This document shows positions 27,255-38,825 of a stretch of 64,000 nt of DNA, piece after piece. The position numbers and the translations under genes are program-made. This DNA is from Pseudobdellovibrionaceae bacterium. GTDB taxonomy: Bacteria; Bdellovibrionota; Bdellovibrionia; Bdellovibrionales; UBA1609. Each line of letters opens with the position of its first letter. The stretch's first letter is position 1. The stretch lies in contig JAUVAX010000002.1 in the NCBI GenBank assembly GCA_030591685.1, positions 90,007 through 154,006 on the forward strand, in the 5' to 3' direction. The notes beneath the pieces are model-generated. The model had not been told where the DNA came from and searched no databases. It worked only from the letters and a program-made list of their open reading frames with translations.

Positions 27255-29381
27255 ATGGCTATTCATATTGACACGCCCATACAATTTTTAAAAGGAGTTG
27301 GCCCAAAGTTAGGGGACGTCCTTCGAAAACGTCAAGTCGAGACGGTGAGTGACTTGTTGGAGTGGTACCCGCGAGGCTACCAAGACCAGAGGGCCTGTTG
27401 CTCAATAAGTAGCCTTGAAGTAGATCAACATGTGTCCTTTCAGGCGCAAGTTTATAGGGTCAACTCTGTGAACATTGGTCGAAGTCGACGACGTATGCAT
27501 GAAATCATTGTTTCCGACTCTACAGGTAAGATCAGTTGTAAATACTTTCGTTCACCTTATAGGGGATACTTTGAAAGGTTCTCGGCGGGGCAACAAGTAA
27601 GGGTCACGGGGAAAGTCATTGAATACAGGGGTGTAAAGCAATTTCAACACCCTGTTGTTGAGCCCATTGAGGACACCTTACAGGAAGAAAACAAACTACT
27701 ACCATTATACACAGACACTGAAGGGATTAACCCCGGCCGGTTAAGAAAAATAATAGCTCTAGCCATTGAGAGCTTAATTGAAAACCCTGCTCCGGCAAAG
27801 TTAGATGTTCCAGAGAAGTTTCGCCGCCCCGTAGGAGTCCCTGACCCCTTGCCCGATTGGTTAAAGGATAAGTATAACCTATTAACAAAATCAAAAGCCC
27901 TTCAGTTGATCCACCAGCCCCCACCAGAATTAGGTGAAGAGTATTTAAAATTTACATCAAATGCCCAAAAAAGGATTATTTTTGAAGAGTTGTTTTGGCT
28001 TGAGCTACACCTGGCCTTTAAAAGAGCCGGAATAGTTAAAGAAAAGGCCTATCAGCTGCAGCCAAAAATGGAGATGGTTCAAAAAATACTCTCTACACTT
28101 TCATTTGAACTCACCTCTGCCCAAAAACGCTGTTTACAAGAAACAATAACAGACTTAACTAAACCTCACCCTATGCACAGGCTGCTTCAAGGGGATGTAG
28201 GTAGTGGTAAAACCATGGTCGCCCTCTTGGCATGTGCTTGTGTCATTGAAAACGGGTATCAAGCCTGTGTAATGGTTCCTACTGAAATTTTAGCCGAGCA
28301 ACATTATAAAAATGCAAAAAAATTATTTGCACCCTTTAACATAGACGTTGAATTATTAACCGGCCAAATGAAGGCTTCAGACAAGGCCAAGGTTTACGAA
28401 AAAATAAACACAGGTAAAACCAAGCTTTGTATTGGCACCCATGCGCTGATACAAAAAGAAGTTCAGTTTGAAAAGCTAGGTTTTGTAATTATTGATGAGC
28501 AACATCGCTTTGGGGTCGACCAAAGGTTGTCACTTCGAAAAAAGGGCATAAGCCCCCATTTTTTGGTAATGACAGCGACCCCTATACCCAGAACTTTAGC
28601 CATGACCGTTTATGGGGATTTAGACGTGTCAGTCATAGATGAAATGCCAAAAGGTCGGCAGCCCATAGTGACCAGAAAGGTCTTTGATAATAAAAGATCA
28701 AAGGTTATGGGGTTTATGTGTGATCAAGTTAAAAAAGGTCGACAGGCTTACATTGTTTACCCTTTAGTTGAAGAGAGCGAAAAAATAGATTTAAAAAATG
28801 CTGTTGATGAGTTTGAAAATTTAAAATTACAGTACCCACAAATTCGTTTTGGGCTTTTGCACGGTAAAATGAAATCTGCAGAAAAAGAAACCATCATGAG
28901 GGCCTTTCGTGACGGTGATATCCAAGCTCTCGTGTCGACCACTGTTATTGAAGTGGGGGTGGATGTTGCGAATGCTAATTTAATGATTATCGAACATGCG
29001 GAGCGCTTTGGGCTCTCACAACTGCACCAATTAAGGGGCCGAGTGGGTCGTGGTGAGCATAAGTCTTATTGTGTTTTAATATTGGGGTATGCTGTTTCAG
29101 AAGAGTCAAAACAAAGAGTCGAAGTCATGGAGCGGACCAATGATGGCTTTAAAGTATCAGAAGCAGATTTAGAAATCCGGGGGCCGGGGCAGTTTTTAGG
29201 AACTAAACAATCGGGCCTTCCTGGGTTTAAAATGGCCAACTTAATTCGTGACTTAAAGGTTTTGCAATTGGCAAGGCAGGCGGCCTTTGAGCTTGTGTCG
29301 TTAGACCCTGAGTTATCAAGAAAAGAGCACCAGCTGATTAGTGAAAACATAAAGTTAAATAAAGATAAGATTGTCGGGTAA
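27255..29381 (+). CDS. recG: ATP-dependent DNA helicase RecG
   Basis: RecG remodels stalled replication forks and Holliday junctions. The 708-residue product has the N-terminal wedge/oligonucleotide-binding domain (to about residue 250), Walker A GDVGSGKTMVAL near residue 315, the DEQH motif IIDEQHRFG near 414, TATPIPRT near 439, and the C-terminal helicase motifs QLRGRVGRGEHKS near 593 and the TRG region with RGPGQFLGTKQSG. The length is normal. Confidence 0.95.
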   Translation: MAIHIDTPIQFLKGVGPKLGDVLRKRQVETVSDLLEWYPRGYQDQRACCSISSLEVDQHVSFQAQVYRVNSVNIGRSRRRMHEIIVSDSTGKISCKYFRSPYRGYFERFSAGQQVRVTGKVIEYRGVKQFQHPVVEPIEDTLQEENKLLPLYTDTEGINPGRLRKIIALAIESLIENPAPAKLDVPEKFRRPVGVPDPLPDWLKDKYNLLTKSKALQLIHQPPPELGEEYLKFTSNAQKRIIFEELFWLELHLAFKRAGIVKEKAYQLQPKMEMVQKILSTLSFELTSAQKRCLQETITDLTKPHPMHRLLQGDVGSGKTMVALLACACVIENGYQACVMVPTEILAEQHYKNAKKLFAPFNIDVELLTGQMKASDKAKVYEKINTGKTKLCIGTHALIQKEVQFEKLGFVIIDEQHRFGVDQRLSLRKKGISPHFLVMTATPIPRTLAMTVYGDLDVSVIDEMPKGRQPIVTRKVFDNKRSKVMGFMCDQVKKGRQAYIVYPLVEESEKIDLKNAVDEFENLKLQYPQIRFGLLHGKMKSAEKETIMRAFRDGDIQALVSTTVIEVGVDVANANLMIIEHAERFGLSQLHQLRGRVGRGEHKSYCVLILGYAVSEESKQRVEVMERTNDGFKVSEADLEIRGPGQFLGTKQSGLPGFKMANLIRDLKVLQLARQAAFELVSLDPELSRKEHQLISENIKLNKDKIVG

Positions 29382-29951
29382 AAACACAAGGGCTGATGGA
29401 TTGTCATAGAGTACTCTTAAAGGGCCTCGTCGTAAAAAAAAGGCATCAAAAGTTTGTCTTCGAATTAAGTCAAAAATCATTTAAAAAAATAATCGGTCAA
29501 TAAGAGGGGACTTTAACTATAATAATAGTTGAAGCTTCTAGTATAAAATTTTAAAGGGCAATTTTAGTGGGTTATAAAAGTAAAATTTAACTCGAGCTAA
29601 AGTGGTTGTTGTGTGGCAAGAATATTTAACGCAGCGATCACAAGGGCAACGTAATTTTTTATGGTACTCATAAGAGCTTTTTTGTAAGTTAATGTAAGAT
29701 TTAAGAGGCGCCAGTTTCAGAAAAATGTTTATAATCCAGGTAACTCACTAAATTCACTAATTAATCCCACTAAATGACCAACTGTTGCCCTCTTTTTTAG
29801 GTGCTCAAATTTTATGAGCTGTTTATTCAAGACCCCTTAAAATCCTTTAAATTTAGGTCAGTTAGCCTTTTTGGCCATAGTTGTTTGTAATTTTTACTGT
29901 ATAAAAATTACCAACCATGATTCAATACTTCACGAAAGCTATGGAGGGAAT
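29382..29951. other. 570-base AT-rich intergenic region without a recognised gene
   Basis: No supportable gene is seen here. There are two short hairpins, AACTAT/ATAGTT near 29515-29530 and GCTCA/TGAGC near 29803-29820. A GGAGGG ribosome binding site at 29943-29948 belongs to the subtilase gene. The in-frame codons upstream of 29952 are not used as a start in this reading. The region probably holds the subtilase promoter. Confidence 0.5.
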
Positions 29952-32063
29952 ATGAGTCATAATACGTACATAACAAAGATGGTTGTGGTATTAACTTTGG
30001 TTTTGGGTATCACCCAGGCCCACTCAGGGACAGTACTACATTTTAAAAAAGGGGCATTGAATACGGATTCTCAGGCTTCTTTTTCACAGTTGGCAACAGG
30101 CCAATCTACAGTGCAGCAAAAGACTAATTTTTTTGTTGTACAGTTTAAAAATAAAATCACAGTAGAAAACAAAAAGTTTTTAAGGCGACACGGCGAAATA
30201 ATTAACTATGTGCCCGAGGATGCATATTTAATTAAGGCCTCAGTAAATAGCATAAATAAAATAAAGGTCAGTACCGACATTCAGGCGGTTGTGCCGTTTT
30301 TCTCAAGCTTCAGAGTGAGCGATCAATTTGCCTCTTTGAGCGTATTTAATGCGTCAAACAAGGCTCGTGTGGTTATAAAGCTGACGTCTAATAAAGAGTT
30401 AGAGCCTGTATTGTCTCAACTCAAAGGGCACAGTATTGTCGCTTCTCAGGGTAAGACTATTTATCTTGATATTAAACTTCAAGACTTACCGGCCCTATCT
30501 ATAATTGAAGGGGTCGAGTGGATTGAGCCTTACTCTCAGCCAAAGCTTATGCATATAGACCTACAAAATGCCACAGGGTTCGAAAATCAAGGCCAAAAAA
30601 CCATGGACGATATTACAGGGTTTGAGTCCGGCACAAAAATCATGAACTTTGATACGGCTTGGGCCAGAGGCTATACAGGCTTAAACCAAATTGTATCTAT
30701 GGCGGACACGGGGTTAGATAGTGGTAAAGTCTCAACCTTGCACTCTGACTTTCAAGGAGTTTTATCGGGGCAAGCTTTTGGTATGTTTGCTCGCGATTGG
30801 AGTGACCCTATGGGGCACGGTACGCATGTTGCGGGTTCAGTTATTGGTAATGGTTCGAAGTCTCAGGGCCTTATAAAAGGCGGGGCTTATAACTCAAGTA
30901 TGATTGCACAAGGTATGTGGTCTCCAGTTATGGAGAATTTATCTGTACCCCCAGAATTAAGCACCATGTTTCAGGCCGCCTATGATTTAGGGGCACGAAT
31001 ACATACCAACTCTTGGGGGAGCCCAAAAAATTTAGGAGTCTATGACGTTTATGCAGGACAGGTTGATGCTTTTATGTGGGAGCATCCTGATATGTTGATA
31101 CTTTTTGCTGCTGGCAACAGTGGGCAAGATTTAGATAAGGATGGCCGCATTGATCCGGGCTCTGTAAGCTCACCAGCTACGGCAAAGAACGTACTCGCAG
31201 TTGGGGCTTCTGAAAATTACTTACTCAGTGGTGGCAACCAAACCCCATTAGGTAAACTAAGACCGGGACCGACTAAGTGGTCTGCTGAACCTATTAGTAC
31301 AGATTTACTTTCAGATAACGCCAATGGAATTGCGGCCTTCTCTTCAAGAGGCCCAGCATTAGATGGCCGTCTTAAGCCAGAAATTGTAGCTCCAGGTACT
31401 AACATAGTTAGCCTTTGCTCTACAGTTGAGGGCTCAAGCCCTTTATGGGGAGGCTTTAACGAAGACTACTGCTACTCTGGTGGGACATCAATGTCGACAC
31501 CACTTGTTGCCGGTGCTGCTGCCGTGGTGAGAGAATTCTTAATTTTCAATATGGGTATTGCGGTCCCTTCAGCATCGCTTATTAAAGCTGTTTTAATGTC
31601 TAGTACTGATGATTTGTTCCCTGGTCAATTTGGGTTTAGAAACCAAGGGCAAGAACTATTAGTGCCCGGCCCTAATAACGATCAAGGTTATGGCCGAGTA
31701 AACATGGAAAAGGCCACCCAAAGAGGCAAATTTGTGTCGGTTGTTGATGATGCGGTTTCATTAGAGAAAGACTATGAGTATAATGTGCCAGTAGGCGGAT
31801 CCGGGATGTTGAACTTTGTTTTAGTATACACCGACGCGCCTTCGAGCATTTCAGCCTCAAAAGCTCTTGTTAATGACATTGATATGTACATTCAAGACCC
31901 TGACACTGGGGTGACCTATGGGGTCAGTGACCGTGTTAATAATCATGAAAGTGTTATTCTTACAGGTATACAGTCAAGTTACGTTAAGGTCATAATTAGA
32001 GGTCATAACTTGCCAGTAACAAAAAACGGCAAAGTACCGTTTTCAGTGGTAGTTACACGGTAA
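29952..32063 (+). CDS. Secreted subtilisin-like serine protease (S8 family)
   Basis: The 703-residue product has a signal peptide (residues 1-25), a propeptide-like region to about 200, and an S8 catalytic domain with the complete triad: Asp in MADTGLD near 251, His in HGTHVAGS near 288, and Ser in GGTSMSTPLVAG near 512. A C-terminal beta domain of about 120 residues follows, of the kind often involved in secretion or substrate binding. The start at 29952 follows GGAGGG. It is a single gene with its own terminator. Export of a broad protease fits a predatory or scavenging life style (inference). Confidence 0.92.
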   Translation: MSHNTYITKMVVVLTLVLGITQAHSGTVLHFKKGALNTDSQASFSQLATGQSTVQQKTNFFVVQFKNKITVENKKFLRRHGEIINYVPEDAYLIKASVNSINKIKVSTDIQAVVPFFSSFRVSDQFASLSVFNASNKARVVIKLTSNKELEPVLSQLKGHSIVASQGKTIYLDIKLQDLPALSIIEGVEWIEPYSQPKLMHIDLQNATGFENQGQKTMDDITGFESGTKIMNFDTAWARGYTGLNQIVSMADTGLDSGKVSTLHSDFQGVLSGQAFGMFARDWSDPMGHGTHVAGSVIGNGSKSQGLIKGGAYNSSMIAQGMWSPVMENLSVPPELSTMFQAAYDLGARIHTNSWGSPKNLGVYDVYAGQVDAFMWEHPDMLILFAAGNSGQDLDKDGRIDPGSVSSPATAKNVLAVGASENYLLSGGNQTPLGKLRPGPTKWSAEPISTDLLSDNANGIAAFSSRGPALDGRLKPEIVAPGTNIVSLCSTVEGSSPLWGGFNEDYCYSGGTSMSTPLVAGAAAVVREFLIFNMGIAVPSASLIKAVLMSSTDDLFPGQFGFRNQGQELLVPGPNNDQGYGRVNMEKATQRGKFVSVVDDAVSLEKDYEYNVPVGGSGMLNFVLVYTDAPSSISASKALVNDIDMYIQDPDTGVTYGVSDRVNNHESVILTGIQSSYVKVIIRGHNLPVTKNGKVPFSVVVTR

Positions 32064-32082
32064 TTTAATATTTTTTTTCAAA

Positions 32083-32113
32083 AAAAAAGGGTCACTAAAA
32101 GTGGCCCTTTTTT
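32083..32113 (+). terminator. Rho-independent terminator of the subtilase gene
   Basis: GGGTCAC (32089-32095) pairs with GTGGCCC (32101-32107) with one T-G pair. It is preceded by A8 and followed by T6. It lies 25 bases after the stop codon. Confidence 0.9.
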
Positions 32114-32351
32114 GTCACAATTTTAAAAAATTGAAAACAATTTATACTATGAGTTTACCTCTATTGATAAAGGCTTTTTTATGAGCCTTTATTTACTTGG
32201 CATGGTGGTTTGAGTGCTTTTTTTGTAATGATTACCAGGAGGGGGATTGTCTCCATTTGCATTGATTTAGCGTGTCAAAGGTGCTATAAAGATTATAAGT
32301 TTATTTAAGTGTAAGTGATTATTGTTTGCATATTTCCGGAGGTCAAAGACG

Positions 32352-32837
32352 ATGGTTGAATTTAAAACAGGTGATAATGCTGTATATCCTGGTTACGGTG
32401 TTGGTAAGGTCACTGCCGTTGAGACTAAAGAAATAATGGGTACATCTCAAACATTTTATGTCATTAAAATAGAAGAAACAGGTATGAAAGTACTTGTACC
32501 AAAAGATAATAAAAACTCTTCAGGCTTGCGCCATATCATATCCTCAGGTGAAGCTGAGAAGGTGATTAGCATTTTAAAGCAAGATAAAGTTAAAATTGAC
32601 AAGCAAACATGGAACCGTCGCTACAGAGAGTATGTAGAGAAAATCAAAACAGGGTCTATTTACGAAATAGCAGAGGTTTTAAGAGACCTATTTGTACTTA
32701 AAGTAGACAAAGAGCTCAGTTTTGGAGAACGGCAAATGCTTGAAAAAGCAAGAGGCCTACTTTTAAAAGAGCTCACCTTAGCTACAGACACTATGAACCT
32801 TAAAGAGTCTGAAGTGGGTAGTATTTTAGGCCTTTAA
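32352..32837 (+). CDS. CarD-like transcriptional regulator
   Basis: CarD proteins bind the RNA polymerase beta subunit and stabilise open promoter complexes. The 161-residue product has the N-terminal RNA-polymerase-interacting Tudor-like domain (residues 1-60, with DNAVYPGYGVGKV) and the C-terminal helical domain with the conserved W-N-R-R-Y-R-E-Y segment near residue 88. GGAGG at 32338-32342 decides the start at 32352 over the upstream in-frame TTG. It is a single gene ahead of gltX. Confidence 0.9.
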   Translation: MVEFKTGDNAVYPGYGVGKVTAVETKEIMGTSQTFYVIKIEETGMKVLVPKDNKNSSGLRHIISSGEAEKVISILKQDKVKIDKQTWNRRYREYVEKIKTGSIYEIAEVLRDLFVLKVDKELSFGERQMLEKARGLLLKELTLATDTMNLKESEVGSILGL

Positions 32838-33012
32838 GCCTAGGGATCTTTAAACCAAAGTCTCTTTAAAGCATCACACTAAATTTTAAGCCTCAAAAAT
32901 TTAAGCCCCTTCAAGCTTTTTATTTGCTTCGTATTGGTATATGTTGACCCCCCTTAAGAGAATTTATAAAACAAACATTTGAGCCCTGCTCTTGGGCCTT
33001 AAAGGTGAGTCT

Positions 33013-34482
33013 ATGAGTCAGCAAGTTCGAGTACGTTTTGCCCCCAGCCCAACAGGGTTTTTACATGTCGGAGGAGCCAGAACAGCTCTTTATAATTATT
33101 TATTTGCCAAAAAAAATAACGGAACATTTATAATACGAGTTGAAGACACCGACCTAGAGCGCTCCACTGAAGAATCCTTAAAAATGCAGTTGGCTGATTT
33201 AAAGTGGCTGGGCTTAGACTGGGATGAGGGCATAGACCCTGACACCCTTAAGGACTTTGGCGAGCATGGCCCTTACCGCCAAAGTGAGCGCTTAGAAATA
33301 TATAATAAGCACGCTCAAGAGCTTATAAGTAAAGGCAAAGCTTATTACTGTTTTTTAACAGATAAAGAGATAGACGCTCAAAGAGAAGAGCAAAAATCAA
33401 AGGGCCTACCGCTGCAGGTAAATAGCCCTTACAGGGATCAAGAGCTAGCGCAGGCTTTAGAAAAAATTGAATCGGGCGAGAAGCCAGTGATTCGATTTAA
33501 AACTAACCCCGAAAAAAAGACCTATGTTGTTGATGATTTAATACGTAATCAGGTGAACTTTCCGTCAGATATGGTGGGGGACTTTGTTTTAATGCGCTCA
33601 AACGGTATGCCTGTTTATAACTTTTGCTGTGCGATTGATGATGCTTTAATGAAGATCACACATGTGTTTAGGGCCGAAGAGCACCTTAATAACACTCTCA
33701 GGCAAATGATGGTCTACGAGGCCCTTGGCTTTGCACTGCCAAAATTTGGTCACCTTTCCATTATTTTAGGTGAAGATAAGCAAAAACTCTCTAAACGGCA
33801 CGGGGCTACAAGTTGCCACGAGTACAAATTAAGAGGTTTTTTACCGGAGGCTTTATTAAATTTTATAGCCCTTTTAGGTTGGAGCCACCCGGAGGGTAAA
33901 GAGATTATTTCAAAAAAAGAACTCTGCGAGACCTTTTCTGAAGAGAGGCTAAACTCAGCCTCTGCGGTGTTTGATGAAACCAAACTCACCTGGGTCAATG
34001 CCATGCACTTAAGAGCATTAAGCGATGATCAACTTTGGGAGCTCATAAAGCCATTACTAAACAACGAGGGCATTAGTTTACCTGAGGACTCTGATTGGAG
34101 AAAACAGGCCTTTGAATTATTTAAGCCCTATATGGAGACTTTAACAGATGCTATCGAGTTGTTTAGGCCGCTTTCTAAGGGAGAGTTTAAAATTTTACCC
34201 GACTCTAAAGAGGCCCTTTCGTGGGAAAGTACAAAAAGTGTTTTTCAAAAATGGATTGAAATTTTAAACGCTCACCCTACTGAAGCTTTAAGCGAAGATG
34301 ATTTTATGTCCGCTCAAAACAAGGTTAAAGTAGATTGTGAAGTGAAGGGTAAAAAGCTTTTCATGCCCATTCGGGTTGCGATTATTGGTAAACCCCACGG
34401 GGCTGAGCTTAAATTATTAGTCCCATTAATGAGCAAAGAAACATTAATTCAAAGAGCAAAAGCAGCACTAGAAAGCATTTAA
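33013..34482 (+). CDS. gltX: Glutamyl-tRNA synthetase
   Basis: The enzyme charges tRNA with glutamate. The 489-residue product has the class I signatures FAPSPTGFLHVGGARTALYN near residue 8 and KLSKRHG near 255, followed by the alpha-helical anticodon-binding domain. The start at 33013 gives the usual family N-terminus, and the upstream in-frame TTG is not needed. cysS follows 22 bases later, and both probably share a transcript with uvrB. Whether this enzyme is discriminating or non-discriminating cannot be judged from the window. Confidence 0.96.
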   Translation: MSQQVRVRFAPSPTGFLHVGGARTALYNYLFAKKNNGTFIIRVEDTDLERSTEESLKMQLADLKWLGLDWDEGIDPDTLKDFGEHGPYRQSERLEIYNKHAQELISKGKAYYCFLTDKEIDAQREEQKSKGLPLQVNSPYRDQELAQALEKIESGEKPVIRFKTNPEKKTYVVDDLIRNQVNFPSDMVGDFVLMRSNGMPVYNFCCAIDDALMKITHVFRAEEHLNNTLRQMMVYEALGFALPKFGHLSIILGEDKQKLSKRHGATSCHEYKLRGFLPEALLNFIALLGWSHPEGKEIISKKELCETFSEERLNSASAVFDETKLTWVNAMHLRALSDDQLWELIKPLLNNEGISLPEDSDWRKQAFELFKPYMETLTDAIELFRPLSKGEFKILPDSKEALSWESTKSVFQKWIEILNAHPTEALSEDDFMSAQNKVKVDCEVKGKKLFMPIRVAIIGKPHGAELKLLVPLMSKETLIQRAKAALESI

Positions 34483-34504
34483 ATTATTTTTAAGGATCAG
34501 ACTC

Positions 34505-35962
34505 ATGGCACTTTATATTTACAATACAATGACTCGAACAAAAGAGCAGTTTAAACCCCTAGTAAAGGGTCAGGTGCGAATGTACGTGTGCGGCCCTACG
34601 GTGTACAACTTATTACATGTGGGTAATTTTAGAGGCGCAGTATTTTATAACTTAGTTAGAAACTGGCTTGAAAAGTGTGGCCATGAGGTGAACTACGTAT
34701 TTAACTTTACAGATGTAGATGATAAAATAATTAACCGAGCCCAAGAAGAGGGCGTGACCGCTCAAGAGATCTCAGAGAAATATATCACTGAATTTAAAAA
34801 AGACTACAAAGCCCTAGGGTTAAGGCCTCATACAAGTAACCCTAAAGTATCAGATAACATGGACGCCATTGTTGATTTTATTAAAGAACTTATCGAAAAA
34901 GAAAAGGCTTACGACGTAGATGGAGATGTTTATTATTCTGTCTCATCCTTTGATGATTATGGTAAATTAAGTAATAAAAAAATAGATGAGTTAGAGTCGG
35001 GACACAGAATAGATGCGGACGATAATAAAAAAGCTCCTGAGGATTTTGCTTTATGGAAAAAGTCAAAACCAGGGGAGCCTGAATGGGATTCTCCGTGGTC
35101 AAAAGGTCGCCCAGGTTGGCACATTGAGTGCTCTGCAATGAGTAGAAAGCTATTAGGGGACTGCATAGATATACATGGTGGGGGTTTAGATTTAGTGTTC
35201 CCGCACCACGAAAACGAGATTGCACAAAGTGAAGGATGCTCAGGGCATACCTCAGTGAAGTACTGGGTGCATCATAATATGATTGAATTTGATAAACAAA
35301 AAATGTCTAAATCTCTTGGTAATATAAAAACTTTGAGAGATTTTTTAAAAGAGTACAATGCTGAAATTTATAAATACTTAATGAGCACCTCTCATTATAG
35401 AAGTATTATAGATTTCTCTCCAGACCAGGTGGACCGGTCCATACAGTCATTAGCTAAATTTTACTCAGCCCTTAAGCTCGCTAAAGATTGTATGTCTTTA
35501 GATCAGGGTTTGGTGCCGGTGCCAGATAAGTTTCACAAAATTATTGATGAGGCTGATGATAAAATCACCCGTGCACTTAATGATGACTTTAATACCCCAG
35601 AGCTTTTTGCAGCCCTTTTTGACGTTACAAGAGAGTTTAACAAACGAGTTCGCACCCCAGGGGCTGTGAGCCCTGAAAAATCGGCTATCAGTGAAGTGTA
35701 TTATGCCTGGATACGATCACATGGTGAGTTGTTAGCACTTTTTCAAAAATCAGCTGGCGAGTTTTTAATGGAGCTAGATGATATGCTATTAGCCAAAAAA
35801 GGGCACAGGCGTATAGAGGTCGACAAGCTAGTGGATGAACGAACTCAGGCTCGACACAATAAGGACTATGCAAAGTCAGACGAAATCAGGGCACAGCTTC
35901 AAGCCCTAGGCATTGCGGTTCAGGATACAAAAGACGGCAGTGTGTGGGAAGTGGCGAAGTAG
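34505..35962 (+). CDS. cysS: Cysteinyl-tRNA synthetase
   Basis: The enzyme charges tRNA with cysteine. The 485-residue product has [16 protein letters not shown] near residue 28 (HIGH-like motif plus the first zinc Cys), [19 protein letters not shown] near 220 (zinc His), KMSKSLGN near 266, and the DALR-type helical C-terminus. A ribosome binding site (AAGGA) lies 8 bases before the ATG. It ends one base before the uvrB start. Confidence 0.97.
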   Translation: MALYIYNTMTRTKEQFKPLVKGQVRMYVCGPTVYNLLHVGNFRGAVFYNLVRNWLEKCGHEVNYVFNFTDVDDKIINRAQEEGVTAQEISEKYITEFKKDYKALGLRPHTSNPKVSDNMDAIVDFIKELIEKEKAYDVDGDVYYSVSSFDDYGKLSNKKIDELESGHRIDADDNKKAPEDFALWKKSKPGEPEWDSPWSKGRPGWHIECSAMSRKLLGDCIDIHGGGLDLVFPHHENEIAQSEGCSGHTSVKYWVHHNMIEFDKQKMSKSLGNIKTLRDFLKEYNAEIYKYLMSTSHYRSIIDFSPDQVDRSIQSLAKFYSALKLAKDCMSLDQGLVPVPDKFHKIIDEADDKITRALNDDFNTPELFAALFDVTREFNKRVRTPGAVSPEKSAISEVYYAWIRSHGELLALFQKSAGEFLMELDDMLLAKKGHRRIEVDKLVDERTQARHNKDYAKSDEIRAQLQALGIAVQDTKDGSVWEVAK

Positions 35963-35963
35963 A

Positions 35964-38003
35964 ATGTCTACAGGTTTTTTAAAACTAAGAGAGAGAAACT
36001 TAACAAAACAACCCTTTAAAATTAAAAGTAAGTTCAAGCCCTCTGGCGATCAACCCACGGCGATCAAAGAACTCGTAGAAAACTTTAAAAACAATCAAGA
36101 TCATCAAGTTTTGTTGGGGGTCACAGGCTCTGGTAAAACTTTTACGATGGCCCACGTGATTGAAAACTTACAAAAGCCAACCCTAATTTTAGCACATAAT
36201 AAGACTTTGGCGGCTCAGCTTTTTGCTGAATTTAAAGAACTCTTCCCTAATAATGCTGTAGAGTATTTTGTGAGTTACTATGACTATTATCAGCCAGAGG
36301 CTTTTATACCGTCTACGAATACTTTTATTGAAAAAGACTCTGCTATTAATGAGCAAATAGATCGTATGCGCCATTCAGCCACGAGATCATTACTTGAAAG
36401 AGACGACGTCATTATTATCAGCTCCGTATCTTGTATTTATGGCCTCGGTAGTCCGGATGCTTATGCAAATTTAGTACTAGAGGTTGAGACGAATAAAGAT
36501 GTCAGTAGGGATGCTTTTTTAAGAGAGCTAATAAAAATTCAGTACCGCAGGCAGGATGTTGATTTTGACAGAGGTGCTTTTAGAGTGCGGGGGGATGTGG
36601 TTGAGATCTTCCCCCCTTATGAGGACTCACGTGCTTTGAGAGTAGAGTTTTTTGGTAATTTTATTGATCGTATGGCTTGGGTGGACCCTTTAAGGGGGAT
36701 CACGTTAAGTGAAGTAGATAAGGCCCTTGTATTCCCCAGTTCTCATTATGTTTCTACTGAACAGGAGCAAAAAAGAGCTATAGAGAGCATTCGTGATGAA
36801 CTACGAATAAGAATTAATGAACTTAAGGATCAAATACTCCACCAACAGGCTGAGCGTATAGAGCAGCGAACAAGCTATGACTTGGAGCTTATTAGTGAGA
36901 TGGGTTTTTGCTCTGGTATTGAAAATTACTCGCGACATTTTACAGGAGGCTCGCCTGGCGATGCACCACCGACTTTACTTGAGTACTTTCCAAAAGACTT
37001 TTTGACCATTATTGACGAAAGCCATGTGACCGTTCCTCAAGTAGGGGGTATGTACCGTGGGGATAGAGCCAGAAAAATGACCCTCGTTGAACATGGCTTT
37101 AGACTCCCTAGTGCTTTAGATAACAGGCCTTTAAATTTTGAAGAATTTCAGGGTTGTACCAAGCAAATTTTATATGTTTCGGCGACACCAGGTAATTATG
37201 AGCTTGAAAAATGCGAGGGTCTTGTAACTGAGCAAATTATCCGCCCCACAGGGTTATTAGACCCAAAGTGTGAAGTTCGGCCCGTGACCAATCAAGTGGA
37301 TGATTTATTAGAAGAGATCAGAGCGACAGTTAAAAAAGGCGAGCGAGTTTTAGTGACCACTTTGACAAAAAGAATGTCCGAGGACCTTACGGAGTACTAT
37401 GAGGGCTTAGGGGTCAAGGTTAAGTACTTACACAGTGATATAGTTACTGTTGAGCGAACCGAAATACTAAGGGATTTGCGCTTGGGTATTTTTGATGTGC
37501 TTATTGGTATTAACCTACTAAGAGAGGGGTTAGATTTACCCGAGGTGAGTTTAGTCGCTATCACCGATGCTGATAGAGAGGGTTTTTTACGCTCAGAGCG
37601 TTCATTGATACAAACTATTGGTAGAGCCGCCAGAAACTCTGAGGGCCGAGTGATTTTGTATGGAGATAAGATAACAAAATCTATGGAGAAAGCACTTTTT
37701 GAAACCAATCGGCGACGAAAATTACAAGATGAGCATAATAAAAAACACGGTATTACCCCAAAGACTATTATAAAGCCTATTTCAAAAGGGTTATTAGAAA
37801 TTTATGGATACGACAAAGAGGGCTCAGGTGATGAGGGCCTCATCGATAGCATTAAAGAGGGCCATGGTAAAATTAGTGATCAAATCGTAAAGCTTAAAAA
37901 GAAGATGAAACATCTCTCTGGGAAGCTCGAATTTGAAGAGGCCGCAAAAATAAGAGACGAGATCAAACGCCTAGAAATTTTAGACTTACAAACTCATAAT
38001 TAA
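35964..38003 (+). CDS. uvrB: Excinuclease ABC subunit B
   Basis: UvrB verifies DNA damage and loads UvrC in nucleotide-excision repair. The 679-residue product has Walker [12 protein letters not shown] near residue 50, the beta-hairpin [10 protein letters not shown] near 100, DESHVT near 350, the helicase motifs to about 600, and a C-terminal UVR domain (residues 640-675) that recruits UvrC. The ATG at 35964 directly follows the cysS stop. uvrC lies 8 kb further along, so the two partners are unlinked but in the same window. Confidence 0.97.
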   Translation: MSTGFLKLRERNLTKQPFKIKSKFKPSGDQPTAIKELVENFKNNQDHQVLLGVTGSGKTFTMAHVIENLQKPTLILAHNKTLAAQLFAEFKELFPNNAVEYFVSYYDYYQPEAFIPSTNTFIEKDSAINEQIDRMRHSATRSLLERDDVIIISSVSCIYGLGSPDAYANLVLEVETNKDVSRDAFLRELIKIQYRRQDVDFDRGAFRVRGDVVEIFPPYEDSRALRVEFFGNFIDRMAWVDPLRGITLSEVDKALVFPSSHYVSTEQEQKRAIESIRDELRIRINELKDQILHQQAERIEQRTSYDLELISEMGFCSGIENYSRHFTGGSPGDAPPTLLEYFPKDFLTIIDESHVTVPQVGGMYRGDRARKMTLVEHGFRLPSALDNRPLNFEEFQGCTKQILYVSATPGNYELEKCEGLVTEQIIRPTGLLDPKCEVRPVTNQVDDLLEEIRATVKKGERVLVTTLTKRMSEDLTEYYEGLGVKVKYLHSDIVTVERTEILRDLRLGIFDVLIGINLLREGLDLPEVSLVAITDADREGFLRSERSLIQTIGRAARNSEGRVILYGDKITKSMEKALFETNRRRKLQDEHNKKHGITPKTIIKPISKGLLEIYGYDKEGSGDEGLIDSIKEGHGKISDQIVKLKKKMKHLSGKLEFEEAAKIRDEIKRLEILDLQTHN

Positions 38004-38126
38004 AAATTTATTTGTTATATTAAGCTGTACTTAAAAATGCCCATGGACTGGTTATTATTTAAATAATTCTATGAAAGTACTTTTGTACGCTTAAGCTTAA
38101 CCATTAAATCAGTTTAAATTTATTTA

Positions 38127-38825
38127 TTAAGGGAATAACGGTGGGATAATTACTGTGGGCTTATTTTTTTTAGCTTCAGCGATCGTCCCCTTTTTTAATT
38201 TAGAGCTATTGGTGTTTTTGATATTTGAAAATAAAATGGGTACAGAGTTGTTCTTGTCTTTGTTTGTCCATACGATTAAATGAAGGTGGGCCCCTGTACT
38301 GCAGCCGGTATTACCACTTAGGCCGATATTTTGACCTTGTGAAATTATGTCACTTTTTTTTACAAGCGCTCCATCTTTAGTAAGGTGTACGTAAGCCCCT
38401 ATGGTGCCATCGCTGTGTTCAATGTATATGTAGTTCTCACCATTTTCACAGCCGTTGTGGTCTTTATGGTTTTCGACAACTGATGTTACGACACCCTCTC
38501 TGATGGCTAAAACAGGGGTGCCAATGGCCATCTTAAAGTCATAGGCGTACCTTTGTTTGCCTGTGTGTGAGTCTGAAGAGCAGTTCTCTTGGGTGACCTT
38601 AAAGCTTGAACCTTCATTAAAGGGCAGTATGTATTTGGAGTTGAGAGAGCCGTTAATATGGGCTGAGAGCATGTCGGCTTCGACAGAGAGACCATTAATG
38701 CCAATTGGTTTCTCTGAAGACTCTCCATCGTAACCAGTGCACAGTTGGCCCAGGTCCTGTTTAGGGCCACAGCCTACTAGAGCTGGTAAAACAAAAATAA
38801 ATACTAATAGTGCCAAATAGTTCAT
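38127..38825 (-). CDS. M23 family metallopeptidase lipoprotein
   Basis: The 232-residue product has a lipoprotein signal with Cys19 (PALVGC). An M23-type LytM fold follows, with the likely zinc ligands H87 and D96 (in H-x8-D around RYAYDF) and H182 in H-L-H, plus H147. M23 enzymes cut peptide cross-links of the cell wall. The start at 38825 has AAAGG upstream. The lipid anchor places it in the envelope, where it could remodel the cell's own wall or that of prey. It diverges from the GreA-like gene across a palindrome cluster. Confidence 0.88.
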   Translation of the reverse strand: MNYLALLVFIFVLPALVGCGPKQDLGQLCTGYDGESSEKPIGINGLSVEADMLSAHINGSLNSKYILPFNEGSSFKVTQENCSSDSHTGKQRYAYDFKMAIGTPVLAIREGVVTSVVENHKDHNGCENGENYIYIEHSDGTIGAYVHLTKDGALVKKSDIISQGQNIGLSGNTGCSTGAHLHLIVWTNKDKNNSVPILFSNIKNTNSSKLKKGTIAEAKKNKPTVIIPPLFP